From Acarospora socialis (Eukaryota; Ascomycota; Lecanoromycetes; Acarosporales; Acarosporaceae), in contig JAMYGW020000012.1 of NCBI GenBank assembly GCA_025617375.2, positions 930,001 to 994,000 on the forward strand: a stretch of DNA of 64,000 bases, in the 5' to 3' direction. Every line of letters starts with the position of its first letter. Position 1 is the first letter of the stretch. The notes under the pieces were generated by a model. The model was not told the DNA's origin, made no database searches, and saw only the letters and a program-made list of their open reading frames with translations. Both the position numbers and the translations under genes were made by a program. Below, one piece after another: positions 37,400-48,304 of this stretch.

Positions 37400-39825
37400 C
37401 AGTGAACATAAATTTCATTGATTAATTACAGACATCATATGCAAGTTGAAGTATGTATTCTTAATTCACTAATATTATATAATGCACTAATTTATAAATA
37501 TTGATGAATATCTTTCATCTATTATTCTTAATTGATGTACAGAACAGCTGCAGAATTTAAATATAAAACTTTTAGATATTTATGTAGAGAATGCTTTTGC
37601 AGATAAATTATGATCTTATTGTGAGATCTATGTTCAGTTATACACAATTGTACAATGACAAATTCAATCAGAATTAGTGTTAATTCTGATTAAATTAATT
37701 AAATTATATAAAAAAATGTTTCTGATCAGAATTGAACAGATTGCAGAAAATAAATTTAATACTCAGTTAATAGATTAGAAACAAGACTTAGAGATTGTAC
37801 AAAATGACAGTGAGATAAATATTTTCAAAGAAGAATTAAATCTCAACATACAGTCAAAAAATCTTGAGAAGAACTTATCTGACTGAAATATCTTCTATGT
37901 AACTTTCTTTCAAAATATATGTGTTATATAACATCAGAATATCTGAATTCACATTTACTAAATAATGTTAAAACTCAGATAGATCACATACAGAATGAAA
38001 AATCAAGCAGTATTGTGATTGATGTAATATTAAAAATTCAAATACTTTCAGTCAACAAGTAATCATTAATTTCAATATTATTTCAATCTTATCACATCAT
38101 ACAACAGCATCATCAGTACTATCATACATTTTTATTACAGCAGAAACTGCATGACAAACAATTAATATATAAATTCACAATACTTCTCATTCATATTTAC
38201 ATGCAGACATCAGTTCTCTAGACTTATGCAGCACTGTTGTTATTAATATTGTTGTGTTTAAAGCACATTGTATGATAGTGATTTTATGTTAAGAAACTTA
38301 TATCTATAAAAGTGATCATAATAGACTTCATGAGATCAAGAAGTATGTAGAATGTGAAAATATTGATATGAGATGTTTTATTTATTGTTTTTTGCATTCA
38401 ACATTGATCATATGATAACTTACATGTACTTGTTTTTAGAGAGATGCAGTATTCAACTCTATAATCATATTTTTAACAATTTTGAGATCTTTATTTGCAC
38501 AGATCTTGTATTTAACATGTATTGATGAAATTATATTGTATGAAATATTATATTTCTCACACTTGTAAATGACTGAAGCAAAGAAAATTCAATTTATCTT
38601 GAATATAGTGCAAAGAACATCACAACAACTCTAAATTTGTTGATTTACTTTAAGTTCATATTCAGTGACTATTTAATATTTTTAATAGCTGAAAAGAAAA
38701 CTGCTGTATTGTACAATGTTGAATTTATAAAGAAAGAAATTATTAAGAAGAAAAAGTTGTTCAAATTACTCATTAAGAAAATTAAAAGAGAAAATAAGTT
38801 AAAAATTAAACTGAATGTCAATTCATCTTCTGTTAAGATGAAGACAGCTGTTGTAAGTTGTATAATACTGCTTTAATAATATATATTGATTACTTTTATA
38901 CAGTCTTTATGCACATCAACAAAATCTCACAATTCTGATTCAGATCTAAATTCAGATTTAAATTTATTATTAATAGATTTTTTATTTCTTGTGCATTGTA
39001 CAAGATTGTCAACTGCATTAAACTAAAATATTTCTTAACTAAGTTCTATAGAGTACAATATTTAATATATAATATCTTAAAACTTTGTGATAAAGTATAT
39101 AAAAACTTTGAAAATTTGTGATAGAATGTTTCACTTATATGAGACACTCAGATCTTAAAAATGCAAAAAAAATAATAACTTATTTGTTATATATTGCTGA
39201 AGCTTTGATCTTATAATCAGATTTAATAATTTTTATCATCTTTTTTATTTTTGATGATGATACATCATCTGTATTTTTATTTTGTATAATGCATTTAATA
39301 TTATAATCATTTCTCTTACAATTTTCACAGACTTTCTGAAATTATCTCTTCAACTGTCAACACTTCATATATATTTTTTAAGTTTTCTTCACACAATAGT
39401 CACATGATTCTTCTGCTGACAATTCACTTTTGTTGTATGATGTTAATTAATTCACTGATTTTATTTACTTTTATAATTCATTTATTTTAACTGAATAAGA
39501 AGACTTTCTACTATTCAGATATTGTATGAAGAAGTATTTATTGTAGAATTTTCATAAAGTTGAAAATTGATGACAGAATATTGATTTATTAAAGTATAGT
39601 GATCTGAATGAGTTGCATGAGAAAGAAGCTACAATTTTTAATATACTTATTTTGTATAACATGAAGAAAAGTTAAATTAATGACACTTATCTCATCAGTG
39701 CTGCATTGAATGTGAAAATTGTCAATAACTAAGAGAGTGAGATTAGACATCATTGCACTGATCTCTTATTCAGCTTCAAGTGATCATCTGCATCTTTCTA
39801 GATATTGAAATGGTCACTAATTTAA
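37400..39825 (+). pseudogene. Right-hand interior of the outer transposon after element D
   Basis: Continuation of the outer element up to its right TIR. Around 38,640-38,875 is a short Lys-rich open stretch (AEKKTAVLYNVEFIKKE), followed by an acidic Asp/Ser stretch near 38,935-38,970. Around 39,560-39,800 is another worn protein-like stretch. I cannot assign a domain to either. They may be the C-terminal part of the transposase or a second gene. Confidence 0.4.
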
Positions 39826-39860
39826 TTCTTGGTTGTTGTTAAGTCAGTCTTAGTTGCCCA
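39826..39860 (-). repeat. Right terminal inverted repeat of the outer transposon
   Basis: Plus strand begins TTCTTGGTTGTTGTTAAGTC and ends TAGTTGCCCA, followed by TA. Inverted copy of the left repeat. Confidence 0.8.
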
Positions 39861-39862
39861 TA

Positions 39863-40743
39863 AATATGGTACAAACATCTATGCTGTATGCCGCTCGGGA
39901 GGTCTCCCGCACGTGGATGCACAAGAGCGTGCTTCGGCTTGGCTGATCTGTTTCTAGTGGCAGATTTGTGTCACCATTATCTTGAAACAAATGACAGCTG
40001 TCATACATCATGTCTGAGGTCAAAAGGGTTCTGATGACCCAACCTCAAGCTTGCTCCCTGTCATTATACCTAGAAGCTACAAGCCCGTTATGGCTAAACC
40101 CAAGCCAAGAAAAGAGGATAACGACCTTAGATAAGTACCGATGAGTATGTAGGCACAAATACCTAGCTTTCATACCAGTAACTTACACAAAAGTACAAGT
40201 AATCGACCTGATGATTGATACGACTCCACTTTACCGCCTTTGGAGGGGCATACCATGATTCGTTCAGTAGACATCCCCACAAGCAACGGTTAGGACAGCT
40301 TCTTTGACATTTGTCAGCCGTGGGAATGAGTTACTGCCAGGATGAGAAACAAAGACTTGCTCTCGGTGGGCTTGGCTCTTGCCTCAACTGTCATGCGCCG
40401 CACAACCCTCCAAACCACTCCGTTTGCGCCTGGAGCAGATGACCTGAATACCTGACGACGTCGTGTCTCACTCACCTTCTCTACCTACTCCAACCTCGAC
40501 AAGACCTATCGTATCCTCATATCTCAACAAATCCTAATACCCTCTTTGGACCTGCGCTCTTTTTCTACCACGCAATCGACATCTCTACGGTCTTTACTGA
40601 TTGTCTTCTTGGGTCAAGACATTATCTGGGGTTGCATGCGACCCCGGGTCATAGTTCTGGGATAGTTCACCGATCCTATTGGCTGGCTGTGGGGACAGTC
40701 ATACGTTTACTGCACCCCGAAGTGGCCCTGTCAAATTAACACG
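39863..40743. other. Intergenic region between the AT-rich block and the MFS gene
   Basis: Normal composition resumes at once (CpG present from 39,894). Holds the presumed promoter of the MFS gene and a small perfect palindrome CGGGAGGTCTCCCG near 39,897. No gene seen. Confidence 0.5.
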
Positions 40744-43513
40744 ATGACTCCAGCCGCTAGTACAGACGACATTGCTCTCGAGGAACGAGGGAGGCAGAGT
40801 CAAGAGTCGGGACAGGGGAAACGCCGTCAGCCAAGACGGTGGACGCTCATCGGTGGCCGGAACACACACCGTGAGGACTTGGCGGTATCGTTGGATGACT
40901 ATGAGGATGACAAGAGACGCCCCGAGAAGTGGAGTTTTGGGGTTCTCAACGACAAAACGACGGATGAGGTGCCAGGTGCGTTTGAACTGTGAATTAGATG
41001 GTGACAGCACGGCTTCCGAAGCGGTAGCCACCACTTTGGTTGCAGACATGGTCTCGAACTTGTAGAGCCTCATCTGACACCGAAGAAGAAGGAACGCATG
41101 GGGGCTGGGCTCCGGTTATGAAACAAAGCTAATACGGTCGACTGGCAGGATCGGTTCTGCTTCTGTCTTCCCATCGTAACGAACCACTCGGGCTTCGCAA
41201 TCAACCGGCAACCACATCTGGCTCCTCTTTACCATCTCCTTATCCACCCCAGTCGCGGCGAGAGTCAAGAATTTCGGCATCTGAATCGAAGAAAAAAACC
41301 GCAGATGGTCGTATTGTGCTTGATCCCCAGCCCGATGACTCGCTCAACGATCCTTTGAACTGGCCAGCATGGCGGAGAGACACTTCTCTCTTGTCTCTGG
41401 GGTTCTACTGCATGGTTGGCGGGGGCATGACACCAATCCTGGCTGCAGGCTTCAATAACGTCGCGACTACATACGGGGTCTCGATTCCACAAGTCGCTCT
41501 TACAACTGGTCTCTACATGATGGGTTTAGGGCTTGGATCTGTGATCGCGTCACCAACTGCAATTCTCTTTGGAAAGCGGCCCGTGTATCTGGTAGGAATT
41601 TTGCTCTTTTTAATTAGCGCAGTTTGGTGCGCTTTGTCACCGAATTATACGTCGCTGGTGATTGCTCGCATTTTCATGGGTCTCGCCGTTAGCCCTTGCG
41701 AATGTCTTCCTTCTGCCACTATCGCGGAGGTTTTCTTCTTGCATGAAAGGGCTTACCGAGTAGGGATTTATACGCTTCTTCTATTAGGTGGTAAGAACTT
41801 GGTGCCACTGGTGAGTGCGGTGATCATCCAGAGCTTAGGATGGCGATGGGTTTTCTGGTAGGTAATCTTCGACGTGAACTCGAGGCAAGCTGACCGAATT
41901 TAGGATAGTTGCAATGATCGTGGGGTTGTGCTTCGTCCTACTCTTTTTGTTCGTCCCGGAGACATTCTGGGATCGGACCCCACGACCAAAGAGCCGGGGA
42001 CCAACTGTTACAAGCAGCCGCACTCTTCCCTCGGTAGTAGTCAATGCTCTCCATCCAAAGGCTGGCCCTGGGCTCCCGGGCGATGCAGCTGACGATATGC
42101 GGAAACTCGCACTTGGCAATTCAGCCGCGGCAAGGGCTGCAGCGCCAGGCACTCTTGCCGCAAGACGGCAGCAGAAGAATGGTCTCCATGTTGGCTTTGC
42201 CGCGTCCTCAGACACTCAAGGGTCTTCGGGTTTAGGGACTGATGAAGTGAAGCCCATGACTTTGTCAAGCCTTCCCGTTCATGATGCAGCAACTGGCACT
42301 TCTGGGGATGGCAAAACGCCCCACCCTCCTGGATTCTATGAAAGTCCGCCGGAGCCGGAGATGCACTTCGCGAAATCGACACTCTCACCTGCTAACCACG
42401 ACGACTCCTGGAGAGTCGTACCGAGCGGAGGGGCGCCGAAAACACCCGGTTTGCACAGCTTCAATTCACCCTTCTATGTAACCGTGGAACAAGAAGGCAC
42501 CGACTATCTGAGGAATGAGCGCCACGATGCCCCTCAAGTTGCGAGTCCCCTGCAAACAGCATATGTAGACCATCCAAAGTCACCTGAGAACTTCCTCAAA
42601 TCACCCGAAGAGGACATGAAGTCACCAATGGAAGAACCCAAGCCACTGGTCCGATACACCACCTTCCTCAAGACGCAACCACCCAAGACCTTCGCACAAA
42701 CTCTCAAACCGTGGAACGGCCGTCTCCGACACGACCGCTGGCTGCACGTCGCCTTCCGCCCCTTCATCCTCTTCGCCTACCCGTCCGTGCTCTGGAGCAC
42801 GATGGTCTACTCCCTCAGCGTCGGCTGGCTCATCGTCCTCTCCGAATCCGTCTCCAGCATCTACCGCTCCGCCGACACCTACAACTTCAGCGCCCTCGGC
42901 ACCGGCCTCGTCTACCTGAGCCCCTTCATCGGCGGCGTCCTCGGCACCGCCGTCGCCGGCAAGGTCTCCGACATCATCGTCCGCTTCATGAGCCGCCGCA
43001 ACGGCGGCGTATACGAGCCCGAGTTCAGACTCGTCATGGCCATCCCCGTCGCGCTCGCCACGTGCGTCGGCCTCATGGGCTTCGGCTGGAGCGCCGCCGA
43101 ACGCGACAGGTGGATCGTCCCAACCGTCTTCTTCGGCATCATCAGTTTCGGCTGCTCGCTGGGGAGTACCACGGCCATCACCTTCTGCGTCGATAGCTAC
43201 AGGCAGTATGCCGGCGAGGCGCTCGTCACGCTGAACTTCTCGAAGAGTAAGTCGTTCTCGTTCAAGACACGTCGTACACCTCTCCATCTCCTTTCAAACT
43301 TGCTACTGACGGTTTCTTGCATCAGATATCTTCCACGGCCTCGTCTTCTCCCTCTTCTTCAACCATTGGCTCGAGTCCGACGGCTCCAAGAACGTCTTTC
43401 TGGCGCTAGGCGGCATTCAGCTCGCTTGTTTGCTGCTAACGATTCCTCTGTATATTTATGGTAAGCGCGCGAGAATGTGGACGGTGAGAAGGAACTTGAT
43501 GGAGAAGTTTTGA
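40744..43513 (+). CDS. Major facilitator superfamily transporter, HOL1/DHA1-like, 823 aa
   Basis: Plasma-membrane H+-coupled transporter of unknown substrate. Exons 40744-40975, 41149-41857, 41904-43246 and 43326-43513 join in phase; introns are 173, 46 and 79 nt. A soluble N-terminus ends with the family block DEVPGSVLLL and then LDPQPDDSLNDPLNWPAWRR. Six helices follow (GLYMMGLGLGSVIASPTAI, GKRPVYLVG matching motif A, VIARIFMGLAVSPCECLPS). After helix 6 comes VPETFWDR, then a disordered cytoplasmic loop of about 230 aa, then the second six helices (APEFRL-like YEPEFRLVMAIP loop). It ends GKRARMWTVRRNLMEKF, the usual tail. The large central loop is longer than in most relatives. Substrate cannot be read from sequence; drugs, polyamines or cations are all possible. 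Confidence 0.9.
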
Positions 43514-44704
43514 TGCTTGTTTCCGGCGCAGCTTCTTTGGCGCTGGTCTTGTTAGGGCTCTCGGGTTTCGGTCCGGTGTTTTGTGAGTTCGGGGAATTGG
43601 CGTTCGCTGTGCGGGTCGGTGTGCATGTGGTTGGTTGGAGTTTTGTGTCACAGGTGGAGCGTTTGGATTGGACTAGGTGTGGAGGTAGAGTTCGTGAAAG
43701 TAGAGATATTATTAGCCCATCGGTGTCATTACTTCTCTCCTTGCCTCTGTTATTTGACGCACTCGCTCACGTCAAAGCCGAGATTGTTTGTCACACTACT
43801 CTGAAACATCTTAGCGCAGCACCATAAGCAGAAGCGGACCGCGTGACTCCATGTGGGAATTCAGAGCATCTCGTTACTCATGATCAAACTAGCCTTTTCG
43901 GAACTCGTTACCCGTAATATCCTGTCAACCACTAAGGTCTTGGATACCGGTCATCGTTCGTGTTCTGACATCTGAAGGGGACATCACCCACCACAACAGC
44001 GAGAGACGTCTGCACCATTGAGTAGCTTTGGATTCTTTGGACAGAGTAACATGACCCAAGGTCAACAGAGACGGCCAGAAACTGAACTATAGGGGTTTCA
44101 AAGATCTTTCAAACATTCTGAAGCACAGATCTCATCTTATCCTTTGATCTCTCATTCGGCCATCTCATGCTCTGGCAATGCGCTCTTTCTTACTTGGTAT
44201 CTTTATGGTCTTCCCAGAACGGAGAAAGAGGCATTGGAGGGCGTTTCAGCGTGATATATGTCCAATAAACGTCAAGGACTTGATATCGTCCACCAAGATA
44301 AAGCCAACAGTCATCTCACGCATGGGTAGCACTCAGTCGCAACAATGTCTTAGTGTTGATACAGGTTTTCTTTGTCTGACGTGCTGAGCGAACCTGGGCC
44401 GGTTGCGATCATGGGCGGACCGTGATTCTTGTGAGTGGTTCCAATCCTGGAGGTTTGGCTCTAGGTGGACAACCGGTTTTGTGTATCGGCTTTGGAGATG
44501 ATGCTCGACTTTGGGATCTCTAGACTGTTTGAAACTAGGGCTGTGAGGTAGCCTGAATGTTCATCGTCTGTTGGGTAGGAGCAACAAGGCCATCGAAGTA
44601 CGAGATTTGATGTATTGGCGACGGTATCTTGATAGTCTGTGCGGATCTGCAAGTAGAATTTCCCAATCTGATCGCCACACCGGCCCCTCCCGCGACCGCA
44701 AGTT
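43514..44704. other. Convergent intergenic region
   Basis: Lies between the 3' ends of the MFS and F-box genes. No supported gene, RNA or repeat. Confidence 0.5.
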
Positions 44705-46930
44705 TCAAAACCAAGCTCTCCTCTCCAGCTTCTCTCTCAACTTCTCCGCATCATTTTCGGACGTCGGCCCTCGGTAGGAAAGCACCTCTCCATGAGCGCC
44801 TAGCCATATATCAAGGTGGAAGATCTCATGGCCGCCGAGTAATAGCAACGCGGTGACCGATAGCCCACCCTTCCTTGCCAACGCCTGCGTGCTAAGACGA
44901 GACGTGAGTATGCCGGCCACCTGCTCCGCTAGCTTCGCGGGCGCGTAGCGTTCGGTCAGGAGCTTCGCCCAGGGGTTCTGGTCTTCGGCGCCGGCGGGCA
45001 TGGCGAGCGCCGTCGAATGCGGTGACTGCGCGTCTAGCCAATAGGAGCGGATCTGGTCAGTTCGGTCTGAGCCTTCAAATTCAACGTGCATCGAGAACGA
45101 CACGGTTAGGTGGTGGAGTTTGTGAAGATGTCGAAGAGGGGCGAGAAAGGCCGAATCGCCACTCACAGGGCGGTGGAGTTGGGGCGCGCCGCGGAAGCCG
45201 CACAGCTTCAAGGTCGTGATGGTGGAGGCGTGGTGGAGGACGACCGTCTCCAGCAGCGTGTATTTGCTGGGGTTGTATGTGGGTACGAATGGCGAGAATG
45301 AAGAAGAGACTTCCGCTTGCAGTGAGGTCCAGGCCTCCGCCTTCAGAGGATTTGCTAAGTCTTCGCCGTGCGTCTCGCGGATACTCAACAAATCTTCGAA
45401 GAGAGCATCGCGGACGGGTGACGGCGGACGGGCCCAGCTGTCAATGGGAGGAAATGCCATCCCGATAATTACTAGCTTCCGCAGCGGAGAGAAGTGGACT
45501 GCTCGGACGATCTCGTTCCGCTCATCAAATGGAATACCTCCTTCGATCTTCAAGACGTCCAGAGTAGACAGGTGCGGAGCAATATGTTCAACGAAGAAGC
45601 GTCGTCTCATTCCTGTTCTCTGGGCGGTGAAATCCACCCCATCTATATGGTCGGTAAGGCGTTCTTCGTGGAAAAAGAAGTCGGTGTCGATCCTGAGTTC
45701 CTTCAGGGTTCGACTGAGAGTCATCACCACGTCTTCTGCCCGGGAAGTCAGATGCGGTGGAGATGCAGGATGGAAGAAATGTTCCAAAGGCCAAGCAAGA
45801 CACTGGATTTGGGGGTGTCTCTCCAAGAACTGCAACCAATCGCCTCCAAGGAGCGCAATAGAAGTGTCTGGGCTGAATTTGGTGTCTACGGTCGCCGCGT
45901 TACGTACTTGAAAGGCACGCAAATTAGGGAACGTCGTATGAGCGATCCAACCGTTGGTCATAAGAGGCATAATATCCAAAACCCAATCCAGGTTCAACGA
46001 CGTAAGTGTAGAGCTGGACGTGGTGACTAGGTGCGACACAAGCCAGGCGGGCTCTTCGTCTTTAAAATGTGGACTGTCATGCCACTTTGAATCTGCTACA
46101 CTATGATCAACCTCATCTTCGGGTCCGCCGAGTCCTTCGGTTCCGGGAAGACGCTCGTAAATGCCTTCATCTAACCTAGCTGCCATCAAAGATCTTCTTT
46201 CCAAACTTCCAGTTTCTGAATCTTCACTGCTAAGATAGGATGGGCGCCACCCGTCACTAATGATTATCCTCAACATGCTCATGCGATCCCTCCCCCAGAC
46301 GAACGCCTCTCCCAACGTTGACAGTTCAGTCTTGGCTCTTAGCCTTCGGATCCGTATGCTTCGGAGCCCTTCCATCAGGGCATCGGCTCCAACACGCTGA
46401 AATAGATTTTCCAGACAGCAGCTCTCTAGCCAGAGACGTGTAACGGAATGCTGGTGGTTTCGAGCCCTTCTGAAAAAGCCTTCAAGGAGACCAATGGTTA
46501 TTCTATGATGCCCGTAGATAATTCTAAGCGTATAGACATTAACGAGATTGTGAATGGCCCGCGAAAGCAGCGCCAACGTCCTCCCATCACTGGAAAGGTT
46601 CGGACCCTGGAGGGATTCACGTGGGAGTTCAAAGAATGCATCCGGCGGAGGAGCATGGCATCTGTGCGTCAGATCTTGAACTTTAGAAGCCAGATAAGGG
46701 TTCTTCGCGAGCACGAGCAACATGCGAATCATCGGTGTGTCATCATGCACATCACCTGTTTCATCATTGCGGCAGTCGACCAGCTCTATGGCTCGATACA
46801 GATGGGGCACCACTCGGTGATAGCAGTGCCACGAAGCTAGAGCGGTATTGTGTTGTTCCACGCGATTGAGTCTCATACAAATCTCGTTCAGGAGCTCATC
46901 TGGCAGCGATTCAAGACGAGATTGCACCAT
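44705..46930 (-). CDS. F-box protein, 741 aa
   Basis: Presumed substrate receptor of an SCF (Skp1-cullin-F-box) ubiquitin ligase. Single exon. The F-box is at residues 5-45 (LESLPDELLNEICMRLNR), with a second conserved half TALASWHCYHRVVPHLYR. The remaining 690 aa show Leu-rich, irregular repeats (TLRIIYGHH, LTSLNLDWVLDIMPLM, FPNLRAFQVRNAA, TLKLCGF), consistent with a degenerate LRR fold that would recognise the substrate. This is a common, fast-evolving fungal family with no known targets for most members. The long antisense frames in this region are shadows. Confidence 0.85.
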   Translation of the reverse strand: MVQSRLESLPDELLNEICMRLNRVEQHNTALASWHCYHRVVPHLYRAIELVDCRNDETGDVHDDTPMIRMLLVLAKNPYLASKVQDLTHRCHAPPPDAFFELPRESLQGPNLSSDGRTLALLSRAIHNLVNVYTLRIIYGHHRITIGLLEGFFRRARNHQHSVTRLWLESCCLENLFQRVGADALMEGLRSIRIRRLRAKTELSTLGEAFVWGRDRMSMLRIIISDGWRPSYLSSEDSETGSLERRSLMAARLDEGIYERLPGTEGLGGPEDEVDHSVADSKWHDSPHFKDEEPAWLVSHLVTTSSSTLTSLNLDWVLDIMPLMTNGWIAHTTFPNLRAFQVRNAATVDTKFSPDTSIALLGGDWLQFLERHPQIQCLAWPLEHFFHPASPPHLTSRAEDVVMTLSRTLKELRIDTDFFFHEERLTDHIDGVDFTAQRTGMRRRFFVEHIAPHLSTLDVLKIEGGIPFDERNEIVRAVHFSPLRKLVIIGMAFPPIDSWARPPSPVRDALFEDLLSIRETHGEDLANPLKAEAWTSLQAEVSSSFSPFVPTYNPSKYTLLETVVLHHASTITTLKLCGFRGAPQLHRPVSGDSAFLAPLRHLHKLHHLTVSFSMHVEFEGSDRTDQIRSYWLDAQSPHSTALAMPAGAEDQNPWAKLLTERYAPAKLAEQVAGILTSRLSTQALARKGGLSVTALLLLGGHEIFHLDIWLGAHGEVLSYRGPTSENDAEKLREKLERRAWF

Positions 46931-48304
46931 GTCGACGGGTATGTGTAAGGTATCCTCGGTGTGGCGATGATATGCTAATCTTATTGTTTCCGGTTATTGC
47001 GAACCAAGTACGAGGCGTACCATGCACCTAACCTGCCACCAGATCGGTAGATCGGTCGGGTGACTGAACGAAGGTAGAGGCCGGTGAGCGGCGATGTTGA
47101 AACGCCAACTATGACGATAAACTCGAGGTATAGATTAGCACCAAATCCTTTGAGAACAGGTAACGTCTTCTAGGATTAAGCGAAAATGATGGGGTAGCGA
47201 AAATCTAACCATTTTTACCCATACACCACACCTAATCAGACAGTGGTTCCAGGCTTACCACACCTAAACTCACGCCTAAACTCACATCTAAGTCCAAGCC
47301 TAAACTCATGTGTAAACTCATGTGTAAACTCATGTCTAAACTTCATTAAAACATAATTTCAACATAACTTTTCTGAATGAAAGCAGAAGTGAAATTTGTA
47401 TGAAAATTCAAATATAATCTACAGAGAATTCTACATGCGATGAATGTGACTTGAAATGTTGATTTAGGTGTGGATTTAAGTGTGGGTTTGGGCATGGGTT
47501 TAGGCATGGGTTTAGGCATGGGTTTAGGCGTGGGTTTAGGCGTGGGTTTAGGCATGAGTTTAGGTGCAATAAGCCTAGAACCACTGTCTGATTAGGCGGG
47601 CTGTACAGGTAAAAATTCAGTGGTGTACTTCATCTGGTTACTTTTCGCTTCCCCATCATTTTCGCTTAATCCTAGAAGACGTTACCGAGTGTCTTGAAAC
47701 GAGTTAGATCGAGGGTGTAACCCTGACCAAGTTGAGTACTCTATGCACGAGCCCGAGATCTGCACGTTTCAACGGCTCGGCGGGTGGCCTGGATGTGAGG
47801 TGGTGGAGTACAAGTACTTGTACATACACCATACCTGAGGCGTATGGGGAGAGGAATCAGTGGCACCTTGCCCGGTACGCTGCCTGGTAGAGTAAGTTTA
47901 CCACGTACAGTAGTATCACCGGCCCGTCTCGTACCCGTGTACAGTACCCGTTGATCTCCACTTAGATCCCGTCCTCCCCGCACGTTAACTTATCCTTGGC
48001 CATGTTCACACATACACATACACGTCTCCGTAACTCGCCCTCTCCCGCCGCTGCAATCGTCTCGGACCATGGGCCTGACTCGGGCCTGGTCCGCACCCAT
48101 ACCTAAGGTAGCAACCTGTTTAGCATCACCTAACGAGCGAATCAAATGGACTTGTCCTGCACGAGTTCCTCCCTCTAGCTTTCCTCATTCGACAACTAGA
48201 ATAAGGCACCTTGTGAGGCACTATTTAAACATCATGGCGTCCACCGTGTTACAGTTTCCCATCAGCATTCTCACTGCACTTGGCTTTCGGAATAGCAGCG
48301 AGCA
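46931..48304. other. Intergenic region with a MITE-like element
   Basis: Holds the foldback element at 47159-47686 and a 16-bp perfect palindrome GTACAAGTACTTGTAC at 47808-47823. No gene seen. Confidence 0.55.
47159..47686. mobile_element. MITE-like foldback element, 528 bp, with inverted 12-bp minisatellites
   Basis: Outer arms 47159-47194 and 47651-47686 are perfect inverted copies (GGTAACGTCTTCTAGGATTA...), and similarity continues inward, with gaps, to a second conserved block (CTAATCAGACAGTGGTTC) at about 47,232 and 47,580. Inside, the left arm holds about seven units like CCTAAACTCATG and the right arm about nine units like GGGTTTAGGCAT, the same repeat inverted. The centre (47,340-47,460) is AT-rich and non-coding. 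If the element proper begins with ACGTC, both ends are flanked by TA, as for Tc1/mariner-type MITEs. No transposase is inside. Confidence 0.75.

Larger units (their letters stand above)
16475..39860 (+). mobile_element. TIR DNA transposon (about 4.2 kb of its own sequence) expanded by nested LTR elements
   Basis: The AT-rich block is bounded by inverted repeats at 16475-16509 and 39826-39860 (35 nt, three mismatches, all transitions), and TA lies directly outside both ends (16473-16474 and 39861-39862). Composition changes sharply at these points. Removing element A (with B and C inside) and element D, with one copy of each target duplication, leaves about 4.2 kb. A relic integrase-like transposase reads on the plus strand right of element A. 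TA flanks recall Tc1/mariner, but the relic protein does not look like a Tc1/pogo transposase, so I leave the superfamily open. Confidence 0.7.

Noticed and set aside
16500-39840. AT-rich block as a mitochondrial or plastid insertion
   Set aside because: Four LTR pairs with exact target duplications and retrotransposon protein relics account for most of it; no organelle genes or tRNAs seen.
39897-39910. Palindrome CGGGAGGTCTCCCG next to the transposon edge
   Set aside because: Short, single occurrence, and not shared with the left flank, so not part of the element.
42622-43287. 221-aa minus-strand frame, highly acidic
   Set aside because: Antisense of the MFS exon 3, where codon use is GC-rich; the MFS reading has motifs and proper introns.
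45216-46030. Long plus-strand frames (231 and 178 aa)
   Set aside because: Antisense of the F-box gene, basic and Ser/Arg-rich composition typical of a shadow.
47460-47570. Telomere-like GGGTTTAGG repeats
   Set aside because: The unit is 12 bp (GGGTTTAGGCAT) with an inverted partner array, so it belongs to the foldback element and is not an internal telomere tract.
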